Assembly (NCBI GenBank): GCA_027341315.1
Contig: DAIENA010000012.1
Location: forward strand, 1 to 18,088
Direction: 5' to 3'
DNA length: 18,088 nt
Source: an archaeon
GTDB taxonomy: Archaea > Nanobdellota > Nanobdellia > Pacearchaeales > GW2011-AR1
Shown here: piece after piece, positions 6,731 to 13,069 of the stretch
Numbering within the stretch: position 1 is the stretch's first letter
How the letters are laid out: every line of letters begins with the position of its first letter
Program-made: the position numbers and the translations under genes
The notes under the pieces: model-generated
The model's database searches: none
The model's input: only the letters and a program-made list of their open reading frames with translations
Told to the model about the DNA's origin: nothing

Positions 6731-7795
6731 CAAATTATAAATTTCTTCCCTAAAAAAAGAGAGCATTGCTTCACTTCCCAAAACTTCCATTAATTCCTCG
6801 TTGCTTGCGCTAAGGATTTCAGACAAATTTTCAAAATTACCGACGAGTAAATCAACATATCTTTCAAGAAGATTTGTTTTCCCGAGAAGTCGCAGTCCTT
6901 TAGGTGAAACGTTTTTGTCATGTGTCTCTTCGAAAAGAAGTCTTGAAATGTTCATTGGTTCGAGTAAAAAATCAAAATCCATCTTTTCTAAAATTTCAAG
7001 CGATGAAGAATGGCTTTGCCCGAAATAATCTTTTAAAATTGATTCCTCTTCCTTAGATAGACCGCTCATAAGTTCCTTTAACCTCATCTTAACAATTGTT
7101 CCCTCTTTACCCAGTTCGATTAAATATCTCTCAACAACTTCTGAAATTCGTTTTATAATTTCAATTCTCTGCAGAACTCCGCAGACGTCATTTATCGTCG
7201 AGTGGCGCCTAAGTTCAAGAGAATTTAGATTCGATAAAAGTTCATCATAAATATCCCTTTGCTTCTCAAGAATCTGCAAAGTTTCTGAAGCCCTTCTCAA
7301 AACTTCCGAACTTCTCTCAAGACGGTAAGACGAATCTCCGTAATAAACCGAAATTTTATTTTTCCTCTCTGAAACGACAATTGCGACGGTCTTTGCCTGT
7401 TTTGCAGTTCTTTCCCCCGCCTTGTGTCTTGTTCCGGTTTCTTTTGTCGGAATCGCGATACTTGGAAAAAGCAGGGTGTTAACATTAATTATTTCTTTTG
7501 CATCTTTAGATAAAATTATCGCGCCGTCCATTTTAGCCAGTTCAACCAGTTTTTGTGAACTAAACTTTGTATTCACCCTAAAACCTCCTTCAACAATATC
7601 TCCCAAATTCCCATTGTCAAGAACGATTAAAGCTCCCATCTTTGCATTTAAGAAATCGTCAAGCGCGACACGAAGACTCGTTCCCGGAGCGACCATTTTA
7701 AGCACATCTAAAAAGTCTTTTCCAAGTTCACCTTCTAAATTTTCCTTAGAAAACGGTAAAAATATTTCATCACTTCTTGAATTTTCCTCTATCAT
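6698..7795 (-). CDS. disA: DisA-type diadenylate cyclase (c-di-AMP synthase)
   Basis: DisA condenses two ATP into cyclic di-AMP and in bacteria scans branched DNA. The full three-part DisA layout is visible in 365 residues. The DAC domain (about 20-145) includes VAPGTSLR, GALIVLD, MDGAIILS (Asp90-Gly91-Ala92) and TGTRHKAGERTA (Arg123-His124-Lys125). A helical linker (about 160-285) includes LEKQRDIYDELLSNLNSLE and RYLIELGKEG. A C-terminal helix-hairpin-helix-like domain (about 295-355) starts at VSPKGLRLLGKT. The third residue of the usual RHR motif is Lys here, and the hairpin that is normally GIG-like reads VLGSEAM, so DNA binding may be weakened. An in-frame GTG at 7813 exists, but the TATA element centred 26.5 bp before the ATG at 7795 supports the shorter form. 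Most known archaeal cyclases are the single-domain DacZ type, so a DisA architecture here is unusual. Confidence 0.92.
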   Translation of the reverse strand: MIEENSRSDEIFLPFSKENLEGELGKDFLDVLKMVAPGTSLRVALDDFLNAKMGALIVLDNGNLGDIVEGGFRVNTKFSSQKLVELAKMDGAIILSKDAKEIINVNTLLFPSIAIPTKETGTRHKAGERTAKQAKTVAIVVSERKNKISVYYGDSSYRLERSSEVLRRASETLQILEKQRDIYDELLSNLNSLELRRHSTINDVCGVLQRIEIIKRISEVVERYLIELGKEGTIVKMRLKELMSGLSKEEESILKDYFGQSHSSSLEILEKMDFDFLLEPMNISRLLFEETHDKNVSPKGLRLLGKTNLLERYVDLLVGNFENLSEILSASNEELMEVLGSEAMLSFFREEIYNLKEKVNLGKGL

Positions 7796-7817
7796 GACGA
7801 AGAAAATGCACACTTCT

Positions 7818-7825
7818 ATTTAAAT
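7818..7825 (-). promoter_or_regulatory. TATA box of disA
   Basis: ATTTAAAT centred 26.5 bp before the ATG at 7795; it selects this ATG over the in-frame GTG at 7813. Confidence 0.55.
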
Positions 7826-7891
7826 ATTTATTTGGAGAATTTTAAAGGAGTGAATTTTAAATTTAAACCGAAAATTTACTAAATCTTTTAC

Positions 7892-8890
7892 CTATTTCTG
7901 TCTGGCAAAAGTCCTTGCAACCAATAATGGAAAAATAATTGACGCCTCGCCGTGAATTTTTACCCGTTTTGCCGTCGGTAATATTTTTCCCCAGCTGACA
8001 GCTTCTTCGGGAAGCGCGCCCGAGTCCGAGCCGTCAAACTCCTCGGCAGTGTTTATGTAAACTGCATAATTTGCCCCGTTTCGAAACATATTTGCATTAC
8101 ATATAGAATGTTTCACAACGCCGCCGCCAAGAATAATTATTCCGGTCTTTTCAGGGCCAAGTGTTGTATTATTAAGTTTCCATATGTCATCAGCGACGTC
8201 GAGAATAAAATCCGGATTTTTTGATTTAAAAAAATAAATCATATCTCCTAAACTGCCGTCGGTAATTGCAGGACAAAAAACCGGAATCTGATTTTTGTTT
8301 GCCCAATAATAAACTGAATCTCGATTGTTAATTTTTTCACCGAGTTTCCAAATTAATTCCGACGGCGTCACTGCCTTGCCTGTTTTTTTTTGATTTTTGT
8401 AAAGCTCTTCTAAAATCGGCATTATAAAATCTTCAAAACTGCAGTACCTCGAATTGGGAATAAAAATATTTCCGGCGCGGTTTATTCCCCGACGACGAAG
8501 TTCCCCCCCATTTGCTCTAAAATCTCCAAGTTTAAAATCCCCCAAACATTTTATAATATCTTCCTCGATTCCGCCGGCAGTCGTAACGAGGACATTAACT
8601 TTTTTGTTTTCAGATAGATATCTTATAATTTCACGAACTCCAGAGGTAATCATATTTGAAGTATAACCTAAATAGATAAACGCTTTACTTGCAATCATCT
8701 CATTAATAATTTTCTCAGCTTCTGAAAAGTTAGATGCCTGAATTCCCATTGAAGAATAAGAATCTAAAATTTTTTCATAGTCAACTCCTTTGTTAAAATC
8801 ATAACCTTTGATTGATACCCCCCCAACTTCTTCCGACTTTCTTAAAATATTTTCTCTTGCAATTTTTTCCGTGTCAATTTTCTTAACCAT
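7892..8890 (-). CDS. dys: Deoxyhypusine synthase
   Basis: This enzyme transfers the aminobutyl group of spermidine to a lysine of aIF5A, using NAD, the first step of hypusine formation needed for archaeal translation. The 332 residues fit the family. Recognisable parts are LGYTSNMITSGVREII (74-89), the nucleotide-binding stretch VNVLVTTAGGIEEDI (98-112), GNIFIPNSRYC (140-150), CPAITDGSLGDMIYF (206-220), ILDVADD (229-235), IIILGGGVVKHSICNANMFR (251-270), and the active-site segment EEAVSWGKI with the expected catalytic Lys302. All key motifs look intact. A TATA element sits 25.5 bp upstream of the ATG, implying a leaderless mRNA. It diverges from the small membrane-protein gene at 8967. The spermidine-making genes and aIF5A are not in the window. 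Confidence 0.96.
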   Translation of the reverse strand: MVKKIDTEKIARENILRKSEEVGGVSIKGYDFNKGVDYEKILDSYSSMGIQASNFSEAEKIINEMIASKAFIYLGYTSNMITSGVREIIRYLSENKKVNVLVTTAGGIEEDIIKCLGDFKLGDFRANGGELRRRGINRAGNIFIPNSRYCSFEDFIMPILEELYKNQKKTGKAVTPSELIWKLGEKINNRDSVYYWANKNQIPVFCPAITDGSLGDMIYFFKSKNPDFILDVADDIWKLNNTTLGPEKTGIIILGGGVVKHSICNANMFRNGANYAVYINTAEEFDGSDSGALPEEAVSWGKILPTAKRVKIHGEASIIFPLLVARTFARQK

Positions 8891-8910
8891 AACAAAACAA
8901 AAAGAGAGCC

Positions 8911-8920
8911 ATTTTTAAAA
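8911..8920 (-). promoter_or_regulatory. TATA box of deoxyhypusine synthase
   Basis: Minus strand TTTTAAAAAT centred 25.5 bp before the ATG at 8890; one half of a divergent promoter region. Confidence 0.55.
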
Positions 8921-8937
8921 TTAACTTTCTCGAAATG

Positions 8938-8947
8938 TTTTTAAAAT
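8938..8947 (+). promoter_or_regulatory. TATA box of the 63-aa membrane protein
   Basis: TTTTTAAAAT centred 24.5 bp before the ATG at 8967; the other half of the divergent promoter region. Confidence 0.5.
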
Positions 8948-8966
8948 GAAAGAAATTAACTAGAGC

Positions 8967-9158
8967 ATGAACAAAGCACTTAAAATAATTTTGGGGCTGA
9001 TTTTAGTCGTTGTCCCGTTGTACCTTGTCTTTCCAGAAATGCCTCTCTCTTCTTGGGGAAACGCAGCCTGGGAGCTAATAAAAGGCGGAATAACAATCTT
9101 GGTAATTCTTATCGGAATTCTTTTGATTGTAATCGGAATGGGCGAACTAAAAAATTAA
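8967..9158 (+). CDS. Small membrane protein with two helices, 63 aa
   Basis: I recognise no named family. Residues 5-23 and about 37-58 are strongly hydrophobic, joined by a short loop with FPEMPLSSWGNAAWE, and the C-terminus is short and polar (GELKN). The short positive N-terminus (MNKALK) suggests an inside start and a helical hairpin topology. The gene has a well-placed TATA element and normal codon use, so it is probably real. Its stop codon overlaps the stop of the opposing gene by a few bases, so the two transcripts converge. Function is unknown. Confidence 0.75.
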   Translation: MNKALKIILGLILVVVPLYLVFPEMPLSSWGNAAWELIKGGITILVILIGILLIVIGMGELKN

Positions 9159-9496
9159 AATAGTTTGTCAACGATTTTTTCCAAGTCTTCCAAATTTTTT
9201 GCGAAATATAATTTATCTTTTGAGCGATTTTTGTAAAATTTATCAATATCTGTTCTTTTCATCCCATCTAGACGATACATTACTATGGGGATTCCTTTAG
9301 AATAACATAGTTCCACTAATTCCCATTCGGTAAAATGACTAACGGCTCCGCTATAATCAAAATTATCATAATACTTCCTCAAATTTTCTAACTTATTATC
9401 TATTGTTAAATCTATTTTTTCCCTTACTTTCTGAGAATAAAGATTCGTTTGTTCCGGATAATCCAGAACAAAAATTTTCTTTTTTCTTTCTTCCAT
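9155..9496 (-). CDS. Hypothetical protein, 113 aa
   Basis: I do not recognise this protein. It is soluble and charged, with alternating strand-like and helix-like segments: KKIFVLDYPEQ (N-terminal strand), a helical stretch around REKIDLTIDNKLENLRKYY, ELVELCYSKGIPIVMYRLDG, and a C-terminal helix LEDLEKIVDKLF. The pattern resembles a small alpha/beta domain such as those that bind nucleotides, but no diagnostic residues are seen. Two starts are possible. The first ATG at 9508 lies only 14 bp from the TATA-like element 9518-9525, while the ATG at 9496 lies 25.5 bp away, matching every other gene here, so the latter is chosen. The gene follows the SpoIIM-like gene by 34 bp. Confidence 0.65.
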   Translation of the reverse strand: MEERKKKIFVLDYPEQTNLYSQKVREKIDLTIDNKLENLRKYYDNFDYSGAVSHFTEWELVELCYSKGIPIVMYRLDGMKRTDIDKFYKNRSKDKLYFAKNLEDLEKIVDKLF

Positions 9497-9517
9497 AAAA
9501 AAATTCATAGTCTCAAC

Positions 9518-9525
9518 TTTTTAAA
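9518..9525 (-). promoter_or_regulatory. TATA-like element for the 113-aa gene
   Basis: TTTAAAAA on the minus strand, 25.5 bp before the ATG at 9496; this spacing is the reason for choosing the second ATG. Confidence 0.45.
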
Positions 9526-9530
9526 CTTTC

Positions 9531-10130
9531 CTAAACTCCAAGGTAAATTAATGTTCCTTCAATTATTGCCGCAATAACCAGAAGAGGAAGAATTACAAAA
9601 ATATAAACTGAAAGAGAATTAATAAAAAATTTCTGAAAAGTTTTCCATTTGTCCTTGACTAAAATAAACGTCGAAAGCTTTATTCCGAGCCCGAATGAAA
9701 TGAAAATTGCCGGAAGTTCAAAAATCCCATGGGGAAAAAGTCTCCAAAGAGAAAAAATTCCCTCCTGGTGAACACTAGTATTTGAAACAAATCCCAAAAC
9801 AAAACCGTTTGCAATCGACGACAAAACCGGAAAAATTCCAAAGACTGCCCCGAAAAAAAGCCCCATAAATCCTGAGATTGAATTGTTGTTAAATAAAAAA
9901 AGAATCATCTCAGGTAAACTCAGACCCGCCGTTTTTGAAACGAGCTCTTTAAAATAGTTTATTATCTGCATTCCGATACTCTCAGGAATCGGAAGAAAAA
10001 AACCAACCAGAGCAAAAAAGAAAAAAATTCCAATCGCAGAATAAATAAAATTTTTTGAGCCCTTTATATAACTAAAAGAAATTTTATACTGCTCATCAAT
10101 AAAATTTCTAAGATTAAATTTTTTTTTCAT
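9531..10130 (-). CDS. SpoIIM/DUF95-family integral membrane protein
   Basis: The 199 residues contain about five hydrophobic segments (about 29-47, 73-80 with 86-100, 104-115, 137-153, 174-193). The family signature is the run around NGFVLGF (108-114) and the motif FPHGIFELPAIFISFGLG (132-149), typical of SpoIIM/DUF95 proteins. In Bacillus, SpoIIM acts with SpoIID and SpoIIP in membrane and cell-wall remodelling. In archaea the role is not established, and endospore formation is not implied. The ATG overlaps the stop of the rhomboid gene (ATGA, 10127-10130), so the two are translationally coupled and probably work in the same membrane. Confidence 0.85.
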   Translation of the reverse strand: MKKKFNLRNFIDEQYKISFSYIKGSKNFIYSAIGIFFFFALVGFFLPIPESIGMQIINYFKELVSKTAGLSLPEMILFLFNNNSISGFMGLFFGAVFGIFPVLSSIANGFVLGFVSNTSVHQEGIFSLWRLFPHGIFELPAIFISFGLGIKLSTFILVKDKWKTFQKFFINSLSVYIFVILPLLVIAAIIEGTLIYLGV

Positions 10131-10975
10131 TGAATGTATTTAGAAAGTAAACTCACTTTCTTTGGATATTTTTTTCTTAAGTAAAATCCATAAATAAGTC
10201 CGAAAATAATTCCACCAAGATGAGCGGAGTTTGCAATTGGCAGGGAAACAAAAAGACCGATTATTACAAGCGGAACAATTGCAATAACTGGAACAATCCA
10301 AAAGGGCATATCCAGCGGAATTGAGAATTTGTACATTCTGGAATTAAACGAGAACATTGCAAAAATTGCAAAGAAGACATAAATTGTCAGCGCAAAAGTA
10401 ATTCCGTCGGCAATTGAAGAATTTGGAAATGCACTTCCTAAAAAAGATTCTAAAATTATAGCAATCAACGGCCCGGCAATAAGACTCACTCTTTTTTTGG
10501 GGATTAAAACAGAAAGAACACCGACAAGGCCAAATATCGCCCCCGACGCCCCGACGCCCATCACCGACGGGTCTCCGAAAAGTCTTGACCCTAAAAATCC
10601 ATATCCAAAAAGACCGGAAAGAATTACAAAAATCGCTCCCGAAAAGATTCCTGCAAAAAGGTAAAACCAAAAAAATCTTTTTGGACCAATTATTTTTTCA
10701 AGAAGCATTCCTACAAAAAATAAAGAAATCATATTAAAAATAATATGAGTTATTCCCGCATGCATAAACATACTCGTCAGAAAAGTCCAGAGATATTTTC
10801 CGGAAAGTGCATCCATCGGAGTGAGTGCAATTTCATTCCACGATAAAATTCCTGAAGAAATTAAAATATAAAACAAAATAAAAAAAATTACATTGGCAAT
10901 TATCAATTTTGTTGTAACACTCAATCCCTCAAAAAACCCAATTTTTCTATTTCCTGAAATTTCATAATCTGCCAT
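10127..10975 (-). CDS. Rhomboid family intramembrane serine protease
   Basis: Rhomboids cut substrate helices within the membrane. This 282-residue protein has six or seven membrane segments. The family marks are all present: WTFLTSMFMHAGITHIIFN (63-81, with His77 and Asn81), an ER-type L1-loop region followed by FYLFAGIFSGA, the nucleophile in VGASGAIFGL (Ser144) and the histidine in ANSAHLGGIIFG (His252). The dyad Ser144/His252 is intact, so activity is expected. A TATA element lies 26 bp before the ATG. It is the first gene of a two-gene operon with the SpoIIM-like protein, overlapping by 4 bp. Substrates are unknown; the partner membrane protein is one candidate. Confidence 0.95.
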   Translation of the reverse strand: MADYEISGNRKIGFFEGLSVTTKLIIANVIFFILFYILISSGILSWNEIALTPMDALSGKYLWTFLTSMFMHAGITHIIFNMISLFFVGMLLEKIIGPKRFFWFYLFAGIFSGAIFVILSGLFGYGFLGSRLFGDPSVMGVGASGAIFGLVGVLSVLIPKKRVSLIAGPLIAIILESFLGSAFPNSSIADGITFALTIYVFFAIFAMFSFNSRMYKFSIPLDMPFWIVPVIAIVPLVIIGLFVSLPIANSAHLGGIIFGLIYGFYLRKKYPKKVSLLSKYIQ

Positions 10976-10997
10976 GTTAAAAAAAAGTAAAGTGATT

Positions 10998-11005
10998 ATT
11001 TAAAT
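10998..11005 (-). promoter_or_regulatory. TATA box of the rhomboid/SpoIIM-like operon
   Basis: ATTTAAAT centred 26.5 bp before the rhomboid ATG at 10975. Confidence 0.55.
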
Positions 11006-11016
11006 CTTAATAAAAT

Positions 11017-11184
11017 TCACTCCGCATAATGCCCAAGTTTTTCAACAAAAGAATACTTCGGTGCCCGATAGGGAACCGGTGAAAGATACAAAACGTCATT
11101 TCCTATCTTATCAACCAAATTCCAATCTTCCTGACTAAAAACGATCTTCGAATCTTCTTCGATTTTATCCTTTATGTTTTTCAT
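11017..11184 (-). CDS. Small hypothetical protein, 55 aa
   Basis: This short ORF starts with ATG at 11184 and ends with TGA at 11017. It fills an otherwise empty 250-bp gap. The product is hydrophilic with a charged N-terminal helix (MKNIKDKIEED), a middle part containing SQEDWNLVDKIGNDVLYL and a C-terminal SPVPYRAPKYSFVEKLGHY. No family is recognised. The TATA-like element at 11206-11215 is centred 26.5 bp before the ATG, exactly the spacing of the clear genes, which is the main support. Codon use resembles its neighbours. It lies between the TFE and rhomboid genes on the same strand. Confidence 0.6.
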   Translation of the reverse strand: MKNIKDKIEEDSKIVFSQEDWNLVDKIGNDVLYLSPVPYRAPKYSFVEKLGHYAE

Positions 11185-11205
11185 CCAATAAAAATTAATT
11201 TTAAG

Positions 11206-11215
11206 TTTAAATAAA
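11206..11215 (-). promoter_or_regulatory. TATA-like element for the 55-aa gene
   Basis: Minus strand TTTATTTAAA, centred 26.5 bp before the ATG at 11184. Confidence 0.45.
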
Positions 11216-11231
11216 TTTAGATTCTCAAATA

Positions 11232-11990
11232 TTACTTTTTCTTCGTGGATTTTTTCTTAGAAGTTTTTTTAACAACCTTTTTTTTGAGAACTAATTTTTT
11301 TGAAACTTTCTTCATCTTTTTTTTAGGAATTTTTTTTAAACTCTTAAGTTTTTCTTTTTCAATTGCTTTTCTTTTTAAACTTCTTTTTTTCCTGTCTTCT
11401 GCCTTCTTTTTTTCCTTTTCTTTTTCTTCTTTCTTGGCTTCGACCGCCTTTTTTTTACCGAGTTTTAATCTTTCTTTTTCAAGTTCGGAATCAATAACTG
11501 AAATTTTTTCGTCTATCTTAGTAAGCGCCTTTTCCAAATCTTTAACAGATTTAGAATTGTCTTTTACTTTAAAAATTTCTCCGCACTCGTCGCACGTAAA
11601 ATCCATCAAAATCGCTTCGTCCTCGCCGTGCTCAAGATTGCAGGACTCGCAGACATAAAATACTTTGGAATTTCTTAACTTAATTTCGTCTTCAATTTCT
11701 TTTTTGTGTTTAATTGACAAGTCTTTTAAAAATTCAAGGCACTTCAAAATTTCAAATTTCCAGAAATAAGTATACCATCCCTTTTTCTTGTCCTTTTTTC
11801 TAAATGAAGAAACGAGCCCGTAATCTGAAATTTTGTAAAGAATATTTCTTGTTTGATTTATGGTTATTCCGAGTTTTTTTGCAAGAATAAATTCACTCAC
11901 ATATTTAGGGGTATTTAGTAATTCAACTATCTCAGTTGCCTGTTTTCCGACGACGGAAATTACAATCTCTTCCAGAAGTTGATCCAACAT
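11232..11990 (-). CDS. tfe: Transcription factor E (TFE-alpha) with long lysine-rich tail
   Basis: TFE, the homologue of TFIIE-alpha, helps RNA polymerase open promoters together with TBP and TFB. Residues 1-95 form the winged-helix domain (VSEFILAKKLGITINQTRNI, YKISDYGLVSSFRKKDKKKGWYTYFW split over 31-77). A zinc ribbon follows, with Cys114-x2-Cys117 and Cys133-x2-Cys136. A coiled coil spans about residues 145-180. The family is normally about 170-180 residues. Here about 74 extra residues form a tail in which half of all residues are lysine (37 of 74), first mixed with Glu (EKEKEKKK-like), then purely basic. Such a tail could bind DNA or RNA like histone H1 tails, but this is inference. The TATA element is centred 26 bp before the ATG. 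The gene diverges from the coiled-coil pair. Confidence 0.92.
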   Translation of the reverse strand: MLDQLLEEIVISVVGKQATEIVELLNTPKYVSEFILAKKLGITINQTRNILYKISDYGLVSSFRKKDKKKGWYTYFWKFEILKCLEFLKDLSIKHKKEIEDEIKLRNSKVFYVCESCNLEHGEDEAILMDFTCDECGEIFKVKDNSKSVKDLEKALTKIDEKISVIDSELEKERLKLGKKKAVEAKKEEKEKEKKKAEDRKKRSLKRKAIEKEKLKSLKKIPKKKMKKVSKKLVLKKKVVKKTSKKKSTKKK

Positions 11991-12010
11991 GATTTAATTA
12001 AAAAATAAAG

Positions 12011-12020
12011 ACTTAAAATA
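12011..12020 (-). promoter_or_regulatory. TATA box of tfe
   Basis: Minus strand TATTTTAAGT centred 26 bp before the ATG at 11990. Confidence 0.5.
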
Positions 12021-12045
12021 GCTTTCGGTTAATACTTTGAAATCC

Positions 12046-12058
12046 GGCAAAATTTGCC
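12046..12058. promoter_or_regulatory. Palindrome between the divergent tfe and coiled-coil promoters
   Basis: GGCAAAATTTGCC, 6-bp arms with a single central base, lies between the TATA elements of the two divergent genes. It is positioned like an operator, but no other copy was seen in the window. Confidence 0.3.
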
Positions 12059-12067
12059 AGAACAACA

Positions 12068-12075
12068 TTTTTAAA
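12068..12075 (+). promoter_or_regulatory. TATA box of the coiled-coil pair
   Basis: TTTTTAAA centred about 37 bp before the ATG at 12109. It predicts a start near 12097 and so a leader of about 12 bases. Confidence 0.45.
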
Positions 12076-12098
12076 GTATATTCTCTAACATATATTTA

Positions 12099-12103
12099 GA
12101 GGT
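12099..12103 (+). promoter_or_regulatory. Shine-Dalgarno site of the 186-aa gene
   Basis: GAGGT, five bases before the ATG at 12109. Together with the more distant TATA box this marks one of the few leadered mRNAs in the window. Confidence 0.5.
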
Positions 12104-12108
12104 ATTAT

Positions 12109-12669
12109 ATGGGATTATTTTCTAAAAAAAGTGATAAAACCGAGAAGGGAATTCCAAAACTCCCGGAGCTCCCAAGTCTCCCGCAGTTCCCGGATATGGA
12201 CGACTATTCCGATGAAATTCATGAACTTCCAAGTTTTCCAAGTAGCGGGATGGGAGAAAAATTCTCAAGAGAAACTATCAAAAATGCAATTTCGGGCGAC
12301 GAGGATTACGAAGACGACGAACCAAAGATAACTCGTGAGGAACTGATTCCAAAACCTGACTTTAAGGATTTTTCAAAAACGACCCCAAAAAAAATTTATG
12401 ACAAACCTGTGGAAAATTATGCAAAACCCGTCTCTTATACAAAGACCGTCGAAGCTGAACCTGTATTTGTTCAGATTCACAAGTTCGAGGAAGCGCTCCA
12501 TATATTTAAAGAAACAAAAGAAAAAATCAGCGAAATTGAATCTCTTCTTGAAGAAACAAAAAATTTGAAGGATAAAGAGGATGAAGAATTGTCTAAATGG
12601 AGTATGGAAGTTCAAGAGATGAAGAAAAAAATTGAGAAAGTTGACAATGACATTTTTTCTAAAATTTAA
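12109..12669 (+). CDS. Hypothetical protein with Pro-rich acidic N-terminus and C-terminal coiled coil, 186 aa
   Basis: No named family is recognised. After a short basic start (MGLFSKKSDK) residues 15-30 hold repeated LP steps (KLPELPSLPQFP). Then comes an acidic, probably disordered stretch (about 31-110), with EDYEDDEP near 65-72 and Lys/Pro-rich segments such as PKPDFKDF. From about residue 120 the protein becomes helical (HKFEEALHIFKETKEKI) and ends in a strong coiled coil (about 125-186). No membrane span or catalytic motif is seen. It ends directly against the next gene, another coiled-coil protein, with no spacer, so the two probably form a complex. A role as scaffold or cytoskeletal adaptor is possible but is not shown. 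Confidence 0.75.
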   Translation: MGLFSKKSDKTEKGIPKLPELPSLPQFPDMDDYSDEIHELPSFPSSGMGEKFSRETIKNAISGDEDYEDDEPKITREELIPKPDFKDFSKTTPKKIYDKPVENYAKPVSYTKTVEAEPVFVQIHKFEEALHIFKETKEKISEIESLLEETKNLKDKEDEELSKWSMEVQEMKKKIEKVDNDIFSKI

Positions 12670-13065
12670 ATGAAAAAAAAACCTGTTCAAAAAAAAAGAG
12701 AAGAGAATCCGATTCACGTTATGCTGACGAGTAACGAAGCAATTGAAGGAAAAAAAGATTTGTTAAATTCCGAAGTTAGCCTTTTAAAAATTTACGAGAA
12801 TATTTCAAATTACAAAGAACTAAGACTTAACGAACTGAAGAAAAAAAGTTTGATAATAAAAAAATTTTCCGAGATTAACCGAAATTTAAATCTTCTTCAA
12901 AAAATTCTCCCTGAACTAAGGTTTCCAAAAATTCTTCAAAAAGAGAACGAAGGGAAAATTTCAGAAGAACAGGTGCAGGTGAAAACTCCTAAAACAAGGG
13001 GGAATATTCAAAGCCAATTGGAAGAAATCCAGGAAAAATTGAAAGCTCTTGAGGGAATGTCATAA
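12670..13065 (+). CDS. Hypothetical coiled-coil protein, 131 aa
   Basis: The stop of the previous gene (TAA) is followed immediately by this ATG, so the two are coupled. The product is basic at its start (MKKKPVQKKREE), then has helical segments NEAIEGKKDLLNSEVSLLKI and NELKKKSLIIKKFSEINRNL split around residues 17-75, a Pro-containing hinge (LPELRFPKI, about 82-90), a charged linker and a C-terminal coiled coil (about 111-128, QLEEIQEKLKAL). No known family or catalytic residue is seen. No Shine-Dalgarno sequence precedes it, which fits reinitiation after the upstream stop. It is convergent with the dehydrogenase gene, 4 bp away. Confidence 0.75.
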   Translation: MKKKPVQKKREENPIHVMLTSNEAIEGKKDLLNSEVSLLKIYENISNYKELRLNELKKKSLIIKKFSEINRNLNLLQKILPELRFPKILQKENEGKISEEQVQVKTPKTRGNIQSQLEEIQEKLKALEGMS

Positions 13066-13069
13066 TTTT

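Noticed and set aside
7796..7813. GTG start at 7813 for disA
   Set aside because: The TATA element centre is only about 9 bp away, too close for transcription to include it; the ATG at 7795 fits the leaderless spacing.
7969..8275. Repeated GCCGTCGGTAAT in deoxyhypusine synthase as extra regulator sites
   Set aside because: Both copies are coding sequence, lack the second half of the inverted repeat, and do not match the TGACCGA-N4-TATCGG site.
10344..10670. Minus-strand ORF of 108 codons overlapping the rhomboid gene
   Set aside because: Out-of-frame shadow in the same strand; the rhomboid frame holds the catalytic GASG motif here.
11245..11658. Plus-strand ORF of 137 codons rich in Phe and Leu
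   Set aside because: It is the antisense of the lysine-rich tail of TFE (AAA codons read as TTT), with no homology or promoter.
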